From Euryarchaeota archaeon UBA242 (GTDB taxonomy: Archaea > Thermoplasmatota > Poseidoniia > Poseidoniales > Poseidoniaceae), in NCBI GenBank assembly GCA_002499015.1, contig DAJY01000081.1, forward strand, positions 1 to 23,688: DNA of 23,688 nt. The letters run 5' to 3'. The position numbers and the translations under genes are program-made. This document shows, piece by piece, positions 15,285 to 23,688 of the stretch (within the stretch, counting starts at the first letter, position 1; every line of letters begins with the position of its first letter). The notes below the pieces were generated by a model, which had not been told where the DNA came from, made no database searches, and saw nothing but the letters and a program-made list of their open reading frames with translations.

Positions 15285-18038
15285 ATGCGGTCTGTAACTA
15301 TTTGTATTACAATTGCCTTTTTGATGATTTCTGTATCCCAATTATCACTGATTGGAAACGATGCTGCTTCAATTGAAAGTAGTAAAAATACTACATTACA
15401 GCAATTCCAAAACTCATATTCATCCGAGAATAATTCTTCACTAGGATGGTTTGCGCAAGCAGTTGGTCCTTATGAGAATTTCATAACGGATTCTGTCAGT
15501 TTCCAAAATGGTACTACAGCAGTAGTTGGCAGTTTCCAATCCTATATCGATTTCAGTTTTGATTTCGCCGGCCCTCAATCTACCAATGGCCAAATGGATG
15601 TTGATTTTTTCATAGCATGGCTTGATGAAAATGGTACATGGCTTGCAAATATTGGTGCCGGTAGTCAAGGTTTTGATAAACTTAATTCTATTGAGAAACT
15701 TTCTTCTGGAGATATTATTGTATCTGGAACCTATTGCTACTACACGGTTGAAAATGAATGTAGTATGACTCTTGAAGGACTTGATCCTTTAAATAAGTCA
15801 GAAGATGGTGATGATGGTAATGCATTCCTTGCTCGTATGTCTTCGGATGGAGTTTGGCAATGGGTCATTCAGATAGAATCGCAACAAGAAGTATACGAAT
15901 TTTCTTTAGTTGTTACTCCACAAGATGAAATACACCTAGGCGTAATATTTACTGGAATGGTCGAATTCAACGGCCAACTAATTCCTGGTGGCGACCAACC
16001 TAATTTATTAATTGCAATTTATGATGACCAGGGTCAGGCAATTGCCTCTCTCAGTGCCATATCTCCACAAGGAGTCGGATTTGTGGGGGAACTTTGTGCA
16101 GATGATGTTGGCAACACCTATGCAGTACTAACTTACACCGAAGAGATCATGGTTGACCAAATAATGCTCACTGGAACTGGATTTGCTGATATCGCTATTG
16201 CACGTTATGATGCTACAGGATGGAACTGGGCGCAGAGTGCGGGTGGTTCAGGGGAAGACATGGCATGGGATTGCGATGGTACTGATTCTGGCGTAATCGT
16301 TGTAGGGGAGTTTCAAGGAAACGCTAGCTTTGGTAATTTTTCTACCGGTTCAAGTCAATGGGTTGATGGATTTATTGCGACTTTGAGTTCCGAAGGAGAA
16401 TGGCAATCTCTTCAGAAAGTTAATGGAATTGGCAGTGATAAGGTGAATTCGGTACTGGTAAACCAATACGGTGAAATTACAATCGCTGGAATCACTTCGG
16501 GTGGATTGACCTTTGGACAAGATATTCTTCCAGATTTAGATGGTAACACAGATGTTTATCATTTTGATGTATTTGTTGCGCATGCTGATGTAAACTTAAG
16601 TTGGCAATGGGCCATCAATGCAGGAGGGCAAGGTAACGAAGAGGTAAATTCGCTGAATTTCGGACCAAACAACTCACTGATGCTCACTATTCAATTTAAT
16701 GAAGATGGTTTATTCGGCGGATATCCAGCAGATCAACAAAATTTAATTGACATCGGTGTTTGGTTTTATGAAACTGATTTGGACGGAGATGGAGTTGTTG
16801 ATGGTACTGATAATTGTCCACGCTTTAGTAATCCTTTACAAGAAAACCATGATCAAGATAATGCCGGAGATTTATGCGATATAGATGATGATAATGATGG
16901 AATCGCTGATGTTGCTGATGATTGCCCATATGGAATTACACAATGGCAAAGCAATCCTTCAACCGATCATGACAACGATGGCTGCCAAGACTCCAGTGAA
17001 GATTATGATGATGATGAAGATGGTATTTTTGATAGTAATGACCTTTGTCCTTTGGGACCTATAGGATGGAGTTCCAACCCCGAAGTGGATGTTGAAGGAG
17101 ATGGTTGTGCAGACATGGATACTGATGAAGATGGATTTGTTGACCAGATGGACAACTGTCCAATGATATACAATCCACTTCAAACAGATTTAGATGATGA
17201 CCAAATCGGAGATGTTTGTGATGATGATGAAGATGGCGATGGAATTCAAATCCCTCAGGACCTTTGCCCACACGATCCTACATCTTGGCTATCTGACCTA
17301 TTGAATGACCATGATTCAGATGGCTGTCAAGATTCGGTTAATGATTACAATGATGATGCAGATGCAGTATTGGATATCAATGATGATTGCCCTATTGGGT
17401 ATATTAATTGGGGAGATAATGCTAGTAATTTCGACCATGATGGTGATGGCTGTCATGACCAATTAGAGGATGAGGATGATGATAATGATGGGTTTGACGA
17501 TGATGATGACAATTGCCCTAATGGGATTATTGGAATCGCACAAGTTGGCCAAGACGAAGATTTGGATGGTTGTATTGATTCTGTTGAAGATGAGGATGAT
17601 GATGGAGATGGAGTTGCAGATTTAGTCGACCAATGTCCGAGAACACCTAAACTAACCATGGTTTCTGGTTCAGGATGCAGTCAATATCAATTAGATGATG
17701 ACTTAGATGGAGTTGCTAACGCTGAGGATATTTGTCTAAACAGTAAACCGAGCGTTGCTGTTGATGAGCAGGGCTGTGAGAAATTAATCTCTGAACAAAA
17801 ACCACCAATATCAACGAATGATAAATCTCTATTCAATTTAACTAACTTCTTCTTTTTATTAGCCATTGTAATGGGAATTGTTGCAGTATACATCTCCAAT
17901 ATGAAACCAAAGATGCACAATGCAGCAATAGCACCGCCTGTCAATCCAATGGATTTCCAGGAATCTATTGTTGGAGAGAAAACATTGGAAGCAGCAAGTC
18001 TTCAAGCACTTCAATCTGCAAGTTCAGCAGAAGAGTGA
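15285..18038 (+). CDS. Large surface protein: beta-propeller-like repeats, thrombospondin type-3 repeats, C-terminal TM anchor
   Basis: 917 residues. An N-terminal hydrophobic segment (about 4-24, SVTICITIAFLMISVSQL) is a signal peptide or anchor. Residues 45-490 hold about six repeats of 60-75 residues with recurring W-x-W, GG-x-G, D-x-F-x-A and G-x-F-x-G elements, which look like SBBP/beta-propeller blades. Residues 497-835 are calcium-binding thrombospondin type-3-like repeats: DxDxDG runs plus DNCP, DDCP, DLCP and DQCP units, alternating with DHDNDGCQDS-type units. A TM helix at about 853-873 is followed by a tail of about 40 residues, presumably cytoplasmic. The protein is probably outside the cell with its C-terminus anchored, possibly for attachment or as a stalk. 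The ligand is unknown. The stop lies 1 nt from the leuS stop. Confidence 0.87.
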   Translation: MRSVTICITIAFLMISVSQLSLIGNDAASIESSKNTTLQQFQNSYSSENNSSLGWFAQAVGPYENFITDSVSFQNGTTAVVGSFQSYIDFSFDFAGPQSTNGQMDVDFFIAWLDENGTWLANIGAGSQGFDKLNSIEKLSSGDIIVSGTYCYYTVENECSMTLEGLDPLNKSEDGDDGNAFLARMSSDGVWQWVIQIESQQEVYEFSLVVTPQDEIHLGVIFTGMVEFNGQLIPGGDQPNLLIAIYDDQGQAIASLSAISPQGVGFVGELCADDVGNTYAVLTYTEEIMVDQIMLTGTGFADIAIARYDATGWNWAQSAGGSGEDMAWDCDGTDSGVIVVGEFQGNASFGNFSTGSSQWVDGFIATLSSEGEWQSLQKVNGIGSDKVNSVLVNQYGEITIAGITSGGLTFGQDILPDLDGNTDVYHFDVFVAHADVNLSWQWAINAGGQGNEEVNSLNFGPNNSLMLTIQFNEDGLFGGYPADQQNLIDIGVWFYETDLDGDGVVDGTDNCPRFSNPLQENHDQDNAGDLCDIDDDNDGIADVADDCPYGITQWQSNPSTDHDNDGCQDSSEDYDDDEDGIFDSNDLCPLGPIGWSSNPEVDVEGDGCADMDTDEDGFVDQMDNCPMIYNPLQTDLDDDQIGDVCDDDEDGDGIQIPQDLCPHDPTSWLSDLLNDHDSDGCQDSVNDYNDDADAVLDINDDCPIGYINWGDNASNFDHDGDGCHDQLEDEDDDNDGFDDDDDNCPNGIIGIAQVGQDEDLDGCIDSVEDEDDDGDGVADLVDQCPRTPKLTMVSGSGCSQYQLDDDLDGVANAEDICLNSKPSVAVDEQGCEKLISEQKPPISTNDKSLFNLTNFFFLLAIVMGIVAVYISNMKPKMHNAAIAPPVNPMDFQESIVGEKTLEAASLQALQSASSAEE
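16776..17740 (+). repeat. Degenerate GAT-rich repeats encoding Asp-rich TSP3 units
   Basis: Imperfect tandem units, dominated by GAT, GATGAT and GGTGATGG triplets, encode the Asp-rich calcium-binding region of the surface protein. About ten acidic units are separated by Cys-Pro loops. The low complexity makes repeat-number variation or assembly errors plausible here. Confidence 0.75.
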
Positions 18039-18039
18039 T

Positions 18040-20862
18040 TCAATTGTAAACTACAGCTGGGCCGAGAGGTATTGCTGATGCTGCGCGTTGAGTAGTATCT
18101 TCCGCAGATTCTCCGCTGACGAAAACTATGCTTTCAAGACCTAAATCAGTAGCAATAAATTCGCTTCGAGATTGTAATACTTCTAATTCGTTCAACTCAC
18201 TCAAAATAACAGCGCGTGATTCATCATCCCACTTGAATAATTGTGGGAGCATTTTCTTACTCCAATAACCAATGATCTCGCCTTTTCTTTGACCTTGACA
18301 GATGTCCATTTGCGATAAGATTGGGATGAATGATTTTGGACTTCCTCCCGCGATGATGAAATCTAATGCAGTCTTGGCTAATTGACGTTTCCACTGTGGG
18401 CTGATTACCACTATTGCTGTACGCGCTCCATTATCCAAATGCCGCTCGGCGATAGTTTTGATTTTTCTAGCCGATTCTAAGAAAGAACGTAAGTATGCTT
18501 CTGCATCTAAAACAGATTGGGATTGCTGGCTTACATCTCCTGGATGCTGGTATTGAGAGGCAGATACTAATTCCGTATGGCCTAATAATTGACCCCAATC
18601 TTCAGCCATATGCGGTGTTGAAATTGAAATTAAATGAGTCCATACTTCTAGTAATTCGCGACCAACAATTGGATTCAATCCGCCTCGACGAATATACCAA
18701 TTGATATCTTTTGTAATTTCATAATGTGAAATTTCAACAGCACGACGTAAATCGTATGCATCCATTGCTTGTTGAAATTCACAACTACGCTGGCAGATTC
18801 TTGCCCTCATCCACTCATCCATCGGAGATTCATTTCCATCCCATGAGAGAATAGTTTCAGGCATATTGCGTAAGGATTGCATAACTCTGTTATTTGATTC
18901 TAAGGCAATGTCAGACCAATCCATACCAGCGGTTGGATTGGCAGCGAAGAGAATGAATAACCGAACTGTATCTGCACCAACTTTCTCAATCATGTCTTCG
19001 GGAGAAACTGTATTGCCGTGTGATTTACTCATTTTTGCACTACGCTCTCCTAGTTCCGAATTACATTGCGGGCATGGAGAACCAGCATGATCGACTGATA
19101 GGGTGATCGAACATGTGTTGCACCAAGGTGCACCCATGTTTACCATTCCTTGACATAATAACTCATTGAATGGTTCATCGATATCATGAAGTCCTAAGTC
19201 ACGTAATGCTTTTGTCATAAAACGAGCATAAATCAAATGCATTTGTGCATGCTCAATACCACCACAATAGAAATCTACATTCATCCAATGGTTAGCAACA
19301 GCCTTTTCAAAACATTTTTCATCATTTAAGGCATCAGTGAATCGCAAGTAATACCAAGAAGAATCCATGAATGTGTCCATGGTATCGGTTTCTCTTCTCG
19401 CATCTTTACCACACTTAGGACAATCTGCAGCCAAGAATGATTCTGAAGTTTCCAGTGGATTACCATGTCCAAAGGAGACATCTCTCGGCAATTCAACAGG
19501 AAGGTCGGATTCGGGAACAGGCACAGCACCACAGTCAGTACAGTGGATTACTGGAATCGGAGTACCCCAATAGCGCTGTCGAGAAACCAACCAAGGTCTG
19601 ATTTTCCATTGAACTAAACCTTCTCCCTTATCGTTTTCTTCAAGTTTTGAAATAACAGCACGTTTTGCTTGTTCTCCATATAATCCATCAAAACCTTCTA
19701 CTCCCGAATTAACCATCCAGCCTAATTCGGTGATTGCATTATTTAATTCATCTTCACAACTTGCATTCTCTTGCATAACAAGAACTTGCTTAATTGGAAT
19801 CTTGTATTGTTTAGCAAAAGCGAAATCACGCTCATCATGGCCTGGAACAGCCATAACCGCTCCTGTTCCATAAGTGGCGATGACAAAGTTACCAACCCAT
19901 ATCGGAATTAATTCACCAGTCAATGGATGGATTGCATTTCTTCCCAAAGGCACTCCTTTCTTGACTTTCAAAATCTTCTCTCTATCAAAATCAGACAGCG
20001 AGGCGACTTCATTTTTCAATTGTTTCCAACCTTCTTCATATTGAGTTCCTTGAACTAGGGTTTGTGATAGAGGATGTTCGGGTGCAAGAGTAACGAATGT
20101 AACTCCGAATAATGTGTCAGGTCTTGTCGTAAACACCCTTATCTTTTCATCACTACCTTCGATAGCAAATTCGATTTCAGCGCCTTCTGAACGACCTAAC
20201 CAATCCTGCTGTAGAGATTTGACATTGCTAGGGAATGAAATAGTTTCCAATCCATCTAATAATTCCTGAGCGTATTTTGGAGTATCCAGAAACCATTGGC
20301 TCATTTCCTTTTGCTTCACATTACTAAAACAGCGCCAGCAGCGTCCATTTTTGACTTGTTCATTAGCCAATACGGTCTCACATGAATCACACCAATTGAC
20401 CGGTGCATATTTCTGGTAAGCCAATCCATTTTCCAAGAATTTGGTGAAAAACCATTGATTCCATTTGTAATACCTTGGATCATGACTCATCAACATGCGT
20501 CGCCAATCATAAGAGAAACCCATTCGCTTAATTTGCTCAGTTATACTTTTCATGTTTTTTTGAGTTATGTCGTGAGGATGTATTCCTTCCTTTATCGCTG
20601 CATTTTCGGCAGGCATACCGAATGAGTCGAAACCGATTGGATATAGAACATCAAAGCCCATCATTCTCTTATATCGGGCTACTGCATCACCAATTGAATA
20701 ATTTCTAACATGACCCATGTGCATTTTTCCAGAAGGATATGGGTACATTTCTAGGCAATAAAATGGAGGTTTTTGAGAATCTAAATCTGTTTCAAAGATA
20801 TGGTTATCCGCCCACTTTTGCTGCCAAGCAACTTCATCACTTGGAGAAAATTCGTCAGACAT
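18040..20862 (-). CDS. leuS: Leucyl-tRNA synthetase, bacterial-type core
   Basis: Charges tRNA-Leu with leucine. About 940 residues from the ATG ending at 20862 (GTG at 20907 and ATG at 20880 are alternatives). The HIGH motif is HMGH (48-51) within MYPYPSGKMHMGHVRNYSIGD, and KMSKS is at 610-614. The CP1 editing domain shows TTRPDTLFGVTF and GTGAVMAVPGHDERDF. DSFGMPAENAAIKEG, WLVSRQRYWGTPIP and ETDTMDTFMDSSWYYLRF match bacterial rather than typical archaeal LeuRS. Zinc-type cysteine pairs occur at CDSC/CWRC, CTDC/CPKC and CNTC/CPQC. The last set sits just before KMSKS, where many bacterial enzymes carry the leucine-specific domain. The extended C-terminal region contains ISPQWKRQL and ends in IPLGPAVVYN, resembling archaeal-style C-terminal extensions. 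Confidence 0.95.
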   Translation of the reverse strand: MSDEFSPSDEVAWQQKWADNHIFETDLDSQKPPFYCLEMYPYPSGKMHMGHVRNYSIGDAVARYKRMMGFDVLYPIGFDSFGMPAENAAIKEGIHPHDITQKNMKSITEQIKRMGFSYDWRRMLMSHDPRYYKWNQWFFTKFLENGLAYQKYAPVNWCDSCETVLANEQVKNGRCWRCFSNVKQKEMSQWFLDTPKYAQELLDGLETISFPSNVKSLQQDWLGRSEGAEIEFAIEGSDEKIRVFTTRPDTLFGVTFVTLAPEHPLSQTLVQGTQYEEGWKQLKNEVASLSDFDREKILKVKKGVPLGRNAIHPLTGELIPIWVGNFVIATYGTGAVMAVPGHDERDFAFAKQYKIPIKQVLVMQENASCEDELNNAITELGWMVNSGVEGFDGLYGEQAKRAVISKLEENDKGEGLVQWKIRPWLVSRQRYWGTPIPVIHCTDCGAVPVPESDLPVELPRDVSFGHGNPLETSESFLAADCPKCGKDARRETDTMDTFMDSSWYYLRFTDALNDEKCFEKAVANHWMNVDFYCGGIEHAQMHLIYARFMTKALRDLGLHDIDEPFNELLCQGMVNMGAPWCNTCSITLSVDHAGSPCPQCNSELGERSAKMSKSHGNTVSPEDMIEKVGADTVRLFILFAANPTAGMDWSDIALESNNRVMQSLRNMPETILSWDGNESPMDEWMRARICQRSCEFQQAMDAYDLRRAVEISHYEITKDINWYIRRGGLNPIVGRELLEVWTHLISISTPHMAEDWGQLLGHTELVSASQYQHPGDVSQQSQSVLDAEAYLRSFLESARKIKTIAERHLDNGARTAIVVISPQWKRQLAKTALDFIIAGGSPKSFIPILSQMDICQGQRKGEIIGYWSKKMLPQLFKWDDESRAVILSELNELEVLQSRSEFIATDLGLESIVFVSGESAEDTTQRAASAIPLGPAVVYN

Positions 20863-20872
20863 GCAAAACACC

Positions 20873-20888
20873 CGCCCCATAGGGGGCG
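20873..20888. repeat. GC-rich inverted repeat upstream of leuS
   Basis: CGCCCC-ATAG-GGGGCG, a perfect 6-bp inverted repeat with a 4-base loop, in AT-rich surroundings. On the leuS strand it lies 11-26 bases before the chosen ATG at 20862, so it could fold in the leuS leader or act as a DNA operator in the region shared with the divergent kinase gene. If translation starts at GTG 20907, it would instead be coding. Confidence 0.6.
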
Positions 20889-20954
20889 AGTCTGCGACTG
20901 ATACCACAGTCTTGAATGCGACTCTTGATGAGGTGCATCCGATGTGCCTTATTC

Positions 20955-21830
20955 ATGGGTAGAGAAATCTCCGTGCGCTGTCCGGTGAGGATAGATTTGG
21001 CAGGAGGCTGGAGTGATGTTCCTGCGTATTGCAATCTCAAAAGTGGAGAAGTGGTCAATGTTGCAATAAATCACTATGTAACAGCAAAAAAGATTATTGA
21101 TAAAAATAGAAGAATGACAGTTCAGTATTCAACCGAAATACCAATTGGTTGTGGCTTAGGAACTTCAGGGGCGATGAATGTAGCTTTGTTAGCTGCTATT
21201 GCAGGAGAGGGAAGAGAACTTGAGGAAATAGCAGAGTTGGCCTTTCAATTTGAATCACTATTAGGAAATACAGGGGGACGCCAAGACCAATGGGCTAGCA
21301 CATTTGGTGGCATTAATCATTTGACTTTTAGAGGTGATACGGTGGAGATTAAACGTTTAGATCCTTCCATAGAATTCTGTACATGGCTACAAAACCATCT
21401 GTTATTATTTGATACCAGCATCCAACATGTTTCTGGAGAAATACATGATAAGATTTGGCAGCAATTTTACGACCACGATGAACAGGTAATACAAGGATTA
21501 GATATGATAAGAGATGCTGGTTTATCGATGGCTTCAGCCATACATGATGAAGATATTTCACATGTTATTAATTCAATGAGAATGGTGATGTTAGGGATTG
21601 ATTTAATCGATGAAAAGTTACATGACCCGTTTCGTGATGTTTTAACTCCTTTAGAAGAAATTGGTTCTGTGCTGGCTTGGAAAGCAATGGGTGCTGGGGG
21701 CGGAGGGATTGTCGGAGTATTGGTTGAAGGTGGAGAGTACGCAAAATCTTCACTAATACAAGCGACCGAGTCTGTAGGATGGACACAATTACAATGGGAA
21801 ATTGAATACTCTGGAATTAATCAACAATAG
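20955..21830 (+). CDS. GHMP-family sugar kinase (heptose-7-phosphate kinase/fucokinase-like)
   Basis: About 291 residues from the ATG at 20955 (ATG codons at 20916 and 20928 are in frame). VRCPVRIDLAGGWSDVPAYC (7-26) is the sugar-type GHMP motif 1. IPIGCGLGTSGAMN (62-75) is the ATP loop. GNTGGRQDQWASTFGGIN (104-121) carries the catalytic Asp in GGRQDQ and resembles D-glycero-D-manno-heptose 7-phosphate kinase and the kinase domain of fucokinase. AMGAGGGGIVGVL near the C-terminus is motif 3. A phosphorylated sugar made here could feed nucleotide-sugar synthesis for surface glycans or glycolipids, but no sugar nucleotidyltransferase or glycosyltransferase lies nearby, so the substrate cannot be set. 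It converges on the regulator gene, with 4 nt between stops. Confidence 0.82.
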   Translation: MGREISVRCPVRIDLAGGWSDVPAYCNLKSGEVVNVAINHYVTAKKIIDKNRRMTVQYSTEIPIGCGLGTSGAMNVALLAAIAGEGRELEEIAELAFQFESLLGNTGGRQDQWASTFGGINHLTFRGDTVEIKRLDPSIEFCTWLQNHLLLFDTSIQHVSGEIHDKIWQQFYDHDEQVIQGLDMIRDAGLSMASAIHDEDISHVINSMRMVMLGIDLIDEKLHDPFRDVLTPLEEIGSVLAWKAMGAGGGGIVGVLVEGGEYAKSSLIQATESVGWTQLQWEIEYSGINQQ

Positions 21831-21834
21831 TGAG

Positions 21835-23688
21835 TTAATCTTCCTTTGAGAAACCATTATTTGTTTCCAATAAGAAAATTGCTTCTCGAGTCAATTTGTA
21901 TCTATTACGCAAACCCATCTTTCTCTTTTCAACAAGTCCAAACTTCTGTAAAGTTCGCAAGTGATGTGAAACTAACTGTTGGGACTTTTCTAATCTATCT
22001 GCCAATTCAGATTGTGTTGGGAAATCACCTAGAGTCCCGTCGTTATCCAGCAGAGAAAGGATCTTGCCTTGCAGACTATTTGGGTCTGGTGATAATGGAG
22101 GAACTGGCAATAGGTCATCGATCATATGTGGTTGCAGTTGATTTGTTAACGGATAGAAACGAACTAAGCGACCATCCTTTCTACGCCAAATACTCTCTTC
22201 TTTTTCTAGGATGCGAAGATGGTGGGTAATTTGCCCATTGGACATTTCCAGGGCACCCATTAGAGCACGGAAGTGGCAACCAGGGTTTGCGGTTAAGTAT
22301 CCCATAAGACGTCCTCGTTGAAATCTTCCATCTGTCGTCTCATGCGTCTTACCAATTAGCCCAAGGAACCATAATCCTGCAGCCGTTGATGGTATTCTTA
22401 TTGATTCGGTGTTAAGAGTAACCAATACTAACATCGATAATATTGAAGTCGTTGAAGCGATGATAAGAATGGTAGGTGCAATTGTAATTACTTCTTCTTG
22501 AACAGCAACTGCGATTGTTTTATCTTCCTCAGTATCCCCTATTACACCAAGTTGTTCAGGGCTCTCACTTTCAACGCTTGTAACTTGTATACTTGCAATA
22601 TTGAAGTTTCTACATTCCGGTGCTACTTCTGTATTCTGAACTTGATAAGCACCACTCCATCCTTGCTGAGGCGCCCACCCACCTACAGCGCGGCTGAGTA
22701 GGATTTGTCCTTCTTCATTGGAATTGAAAATCCAACAGGTTCCGCTTTCGGTAATTACTCCGCTCCAGAAACCAGTCAATACTCTCGAATCGGGTGTTAG
22801 TTGGTTTTCTGTGTTGTCCACTGTAACACTTTGTTGTGATTCGGAGAGAGGCCATGAAAATTCTATTTGGACTAAACTAATTGGATTAGTTTGCAATTCT
22901 AATTTGAGTACATAATCTCCATCTGGAAGATCATTTTGCATCATATCAATCATCGCAACACCACCAATATCCATTATTGTAGGTTTATCAAATCCTTCAT
23001 ACTTTAGAAGTGTTAATCGTCCATCTCTATCATCACAAAGTGAACGTTGGCGATGTACTTCTTGTCCTGAATCGTCATAAATATTTGCGGAAACTGCACA
23101 CGGTCCAACCCATCTCAATTCTACTTCACTAATTTTTGGAAGTAGGTCAATGGTTATGTCCAAATTATTATTAGAAGAACTAATATGAGTTACGATTTCC
23201 AAATCTAGAGGAGAGGCACAATCTGTAGCACTCACTCTTTCGTATGTTATTTGATGAGAAGAAGCGGCATAGTATTCTGGTATTTCCACTATCACGTTGT
23301 ATGTACCAGAAGGTACTTCACAACCCTGTAAATCTGTAAAAGACCAATCGACTAATGTAAATACGAGTTGTTCATTGCTACTGAGCACGTTGTCAACTTC
23401 AATTTCGCTACATGTTTTAGTCATCCTTGAATCAAAAACAACTCTGCCGCGGTCATCTATTATCCACATTTCTGCCTTGCAGGTATTTGTGAATGTCAGC
23501 ACCCTTTCGCTTTCACCGATATTGGTTAGTAACAAAGACGATTCAAAAATTTCTCCTTCAGAGAATAGATTATCATTTGCCTGGAGAACAATATCGGTTT
23601 GCAAGCCATTAGCCATTTCTTCAAGACCTACAATTCCGCTTTGCGAAATATCAACAGTCATACTCTGGCTGAGAGATTTACCGACATT
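21835..23688 (-). CDS. Membrane-anchored transcriptional regulator with BsuPI-like ectodomain and two C-terminal winged-helix domains (5' end outside window)
   Basis: At least 617 residues; the frame stays open to the right edge. The first ATG (ending 23661) is not preceded by a signal peptide or stop, so the true start is probably outside. Counting from that ATG, residues 20-130 resemble a BsuPI-type beta domain (TNIGESERVLTFTNTC, EMWIIDDRGRVVFDS, VPSGTYNVIVEIP), and further beta-rich sequence runs to about 390. Eight cysteines (61, 84, 114, 148, 188, 209, 309, 350) suggest disulfides outside the cell. A TM helix lies at 393-416. Inside are two ArsR/MarR-like winged helices, at about 445-505 (LMGALEMSNGQITHHLRILE) and 528-598 (LADRLEKSQQLVSHHLRTLQ). 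It looks like a one-component sensor-regulator. Signal and targets are unknown. Confidence 0.8.
   Translation of the reverse strand, partial: NVGKSLSQSMTVDISQSGIVGLEEMANGLQTDIVLQANDNLFSEGEIFESSLLLTNIGESERVLTFTNTCKAEMWIIDDRGRVVFDSRMTKTCSEIEVDNVLSSNEQLVFTLVDWSFTDLQGCEVPSGTYNVIVEIPEYYAASSHQITYERVSATDCASPLDLEIVTHISSSNNNLDITIDLLPKISEVELRWVGPCAVSANIYDDSGQEVHRQRSLCDDRDGRLTLLKYEGFDKPTIMDIGGVAMIDMMQNDLPDGDYVLKLELQTNPISLVQIEFSWPLSESQQSVTVDNTENQLTPDSRVLTGFWSGVITESGTCWIFNSNEEGQILLSRAVGGWAPQQGWSGAYQVQNTEVAPECRNFNIASIQVTSVESESPEQLGVIGDTEEDKTIAVAVQEEVITIAPTILIIASTTSILSMLVLVTLNTESIRIPSTAAGLWFLGLIGKTHETTDGRFQRGRLMGYLTANPGCHFRALMGALEMSNGQITHHLRILEKEESIWRRKDGRLVRFYPLTNQLQPHMIDDLLPVPPLSPDPNSLQGKILSLLDNDGTLGDFPTQSELADRLEKSQQLVSHHLRTLQKFGLVEKRKMGLRNRYKLTREAIFLLETNNGFSKED

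Noticed and set aside
16776..17740. CRISPR-like or satellite repeat array
   Set aside because: The repetition follows Asp-rich codons in frame within one protein, and units differ in length and sequence. There are no constant repeats with unique spacers.
1..23688. Defence island, prophage or mobile element
   Set aside because: No transposase, integrase, restriction, toxin-antitoxin, Cas or phage structural gene, and no terminal repeats were seen. The only nuclease-like gene is the CDIN1-like protein among housekeeping genes.

Overview
This 23.7-kb, AT-rich window is archaeal and most resembles a marine Group II euryarchaeon (Poseidoniales/Thermoplasmata relatives). The archaeal markers are the large subunit of D-family DNA polymerase (DP2), the primase large subunit PriL, DUF373, an MptE-type pterin diphosphokinase, pantoate kinase, and an S13-S4-S11-RpoD cluster in archaeal order. 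The narrower assignment is inference. It rests on the long Asp-rich thrombospondin type-3 surface protein, the membrane-anchored winged-helix regulator and the bacterial-type LeuRS beside archaeal informational genes.

Layout, left to right. Positions 1-78 are the 3' end of a gene entering from the left, perhaps a CBS-domain protein. Next come a DUF373 membrane protein (-), priL (-), a divergent MptE-like pterin enzyme (+) and a two-helix membrane protein (+). DP2 (polC, -, about 4.1 kb) follows. Divergent from it is pyrE (+), followed by a class I SAM methyltransferase with a THUMP-like C-terminus (+). After an intergenic region of about 250 bp with two hairpins comes the operon rpsM-rpsD-rpsK-rpoD (+), then pantoate kinase (+). 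A CDIN1/C15orf41-like TPD-motif nuclease (-) converges on it. Then come a 917-residue beta-propeller plus TSP3 surface protein (+), leuS (-), a GHMP sugar kinase (+) and a membrane-anchored two-wHTH regulator (-) that runs off the right end.

Taken together, the genes are mostly housekeeping: replication and DNA processing (PriL, DP2, CDIN1-like nuclease), translation and transcription (S13, S4, S11, RpoD, LeuRS, possibly the methyltransferase), and cofactor or nucleotide synthesis (MptE, PyrE, pantoate kinase). Two envelope proteins and one membrane-bound regulator add a cell-surface component. Apart from the ribosomal operon, most genes look like one- or two-gene units. All five convergent pairs end within 16 nt of each other or overlap. 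Many starts carry a Shine-Dalgarno-like sequence; a few look leaderless.

No tRNA, rRNA, CRISPR array, insertion sequence, intein or prophage gene was seen. I see no multi-gene novel defence or mobile system. The most unusual items are the CDIN1-like nuclease, the membrane-anchored double-wHTH regulator, the LeuRS with a zinc-ribbon-like segment where the leucine-specific domain usually sits, and the paired hairpins ahead of the ribosomal operon.
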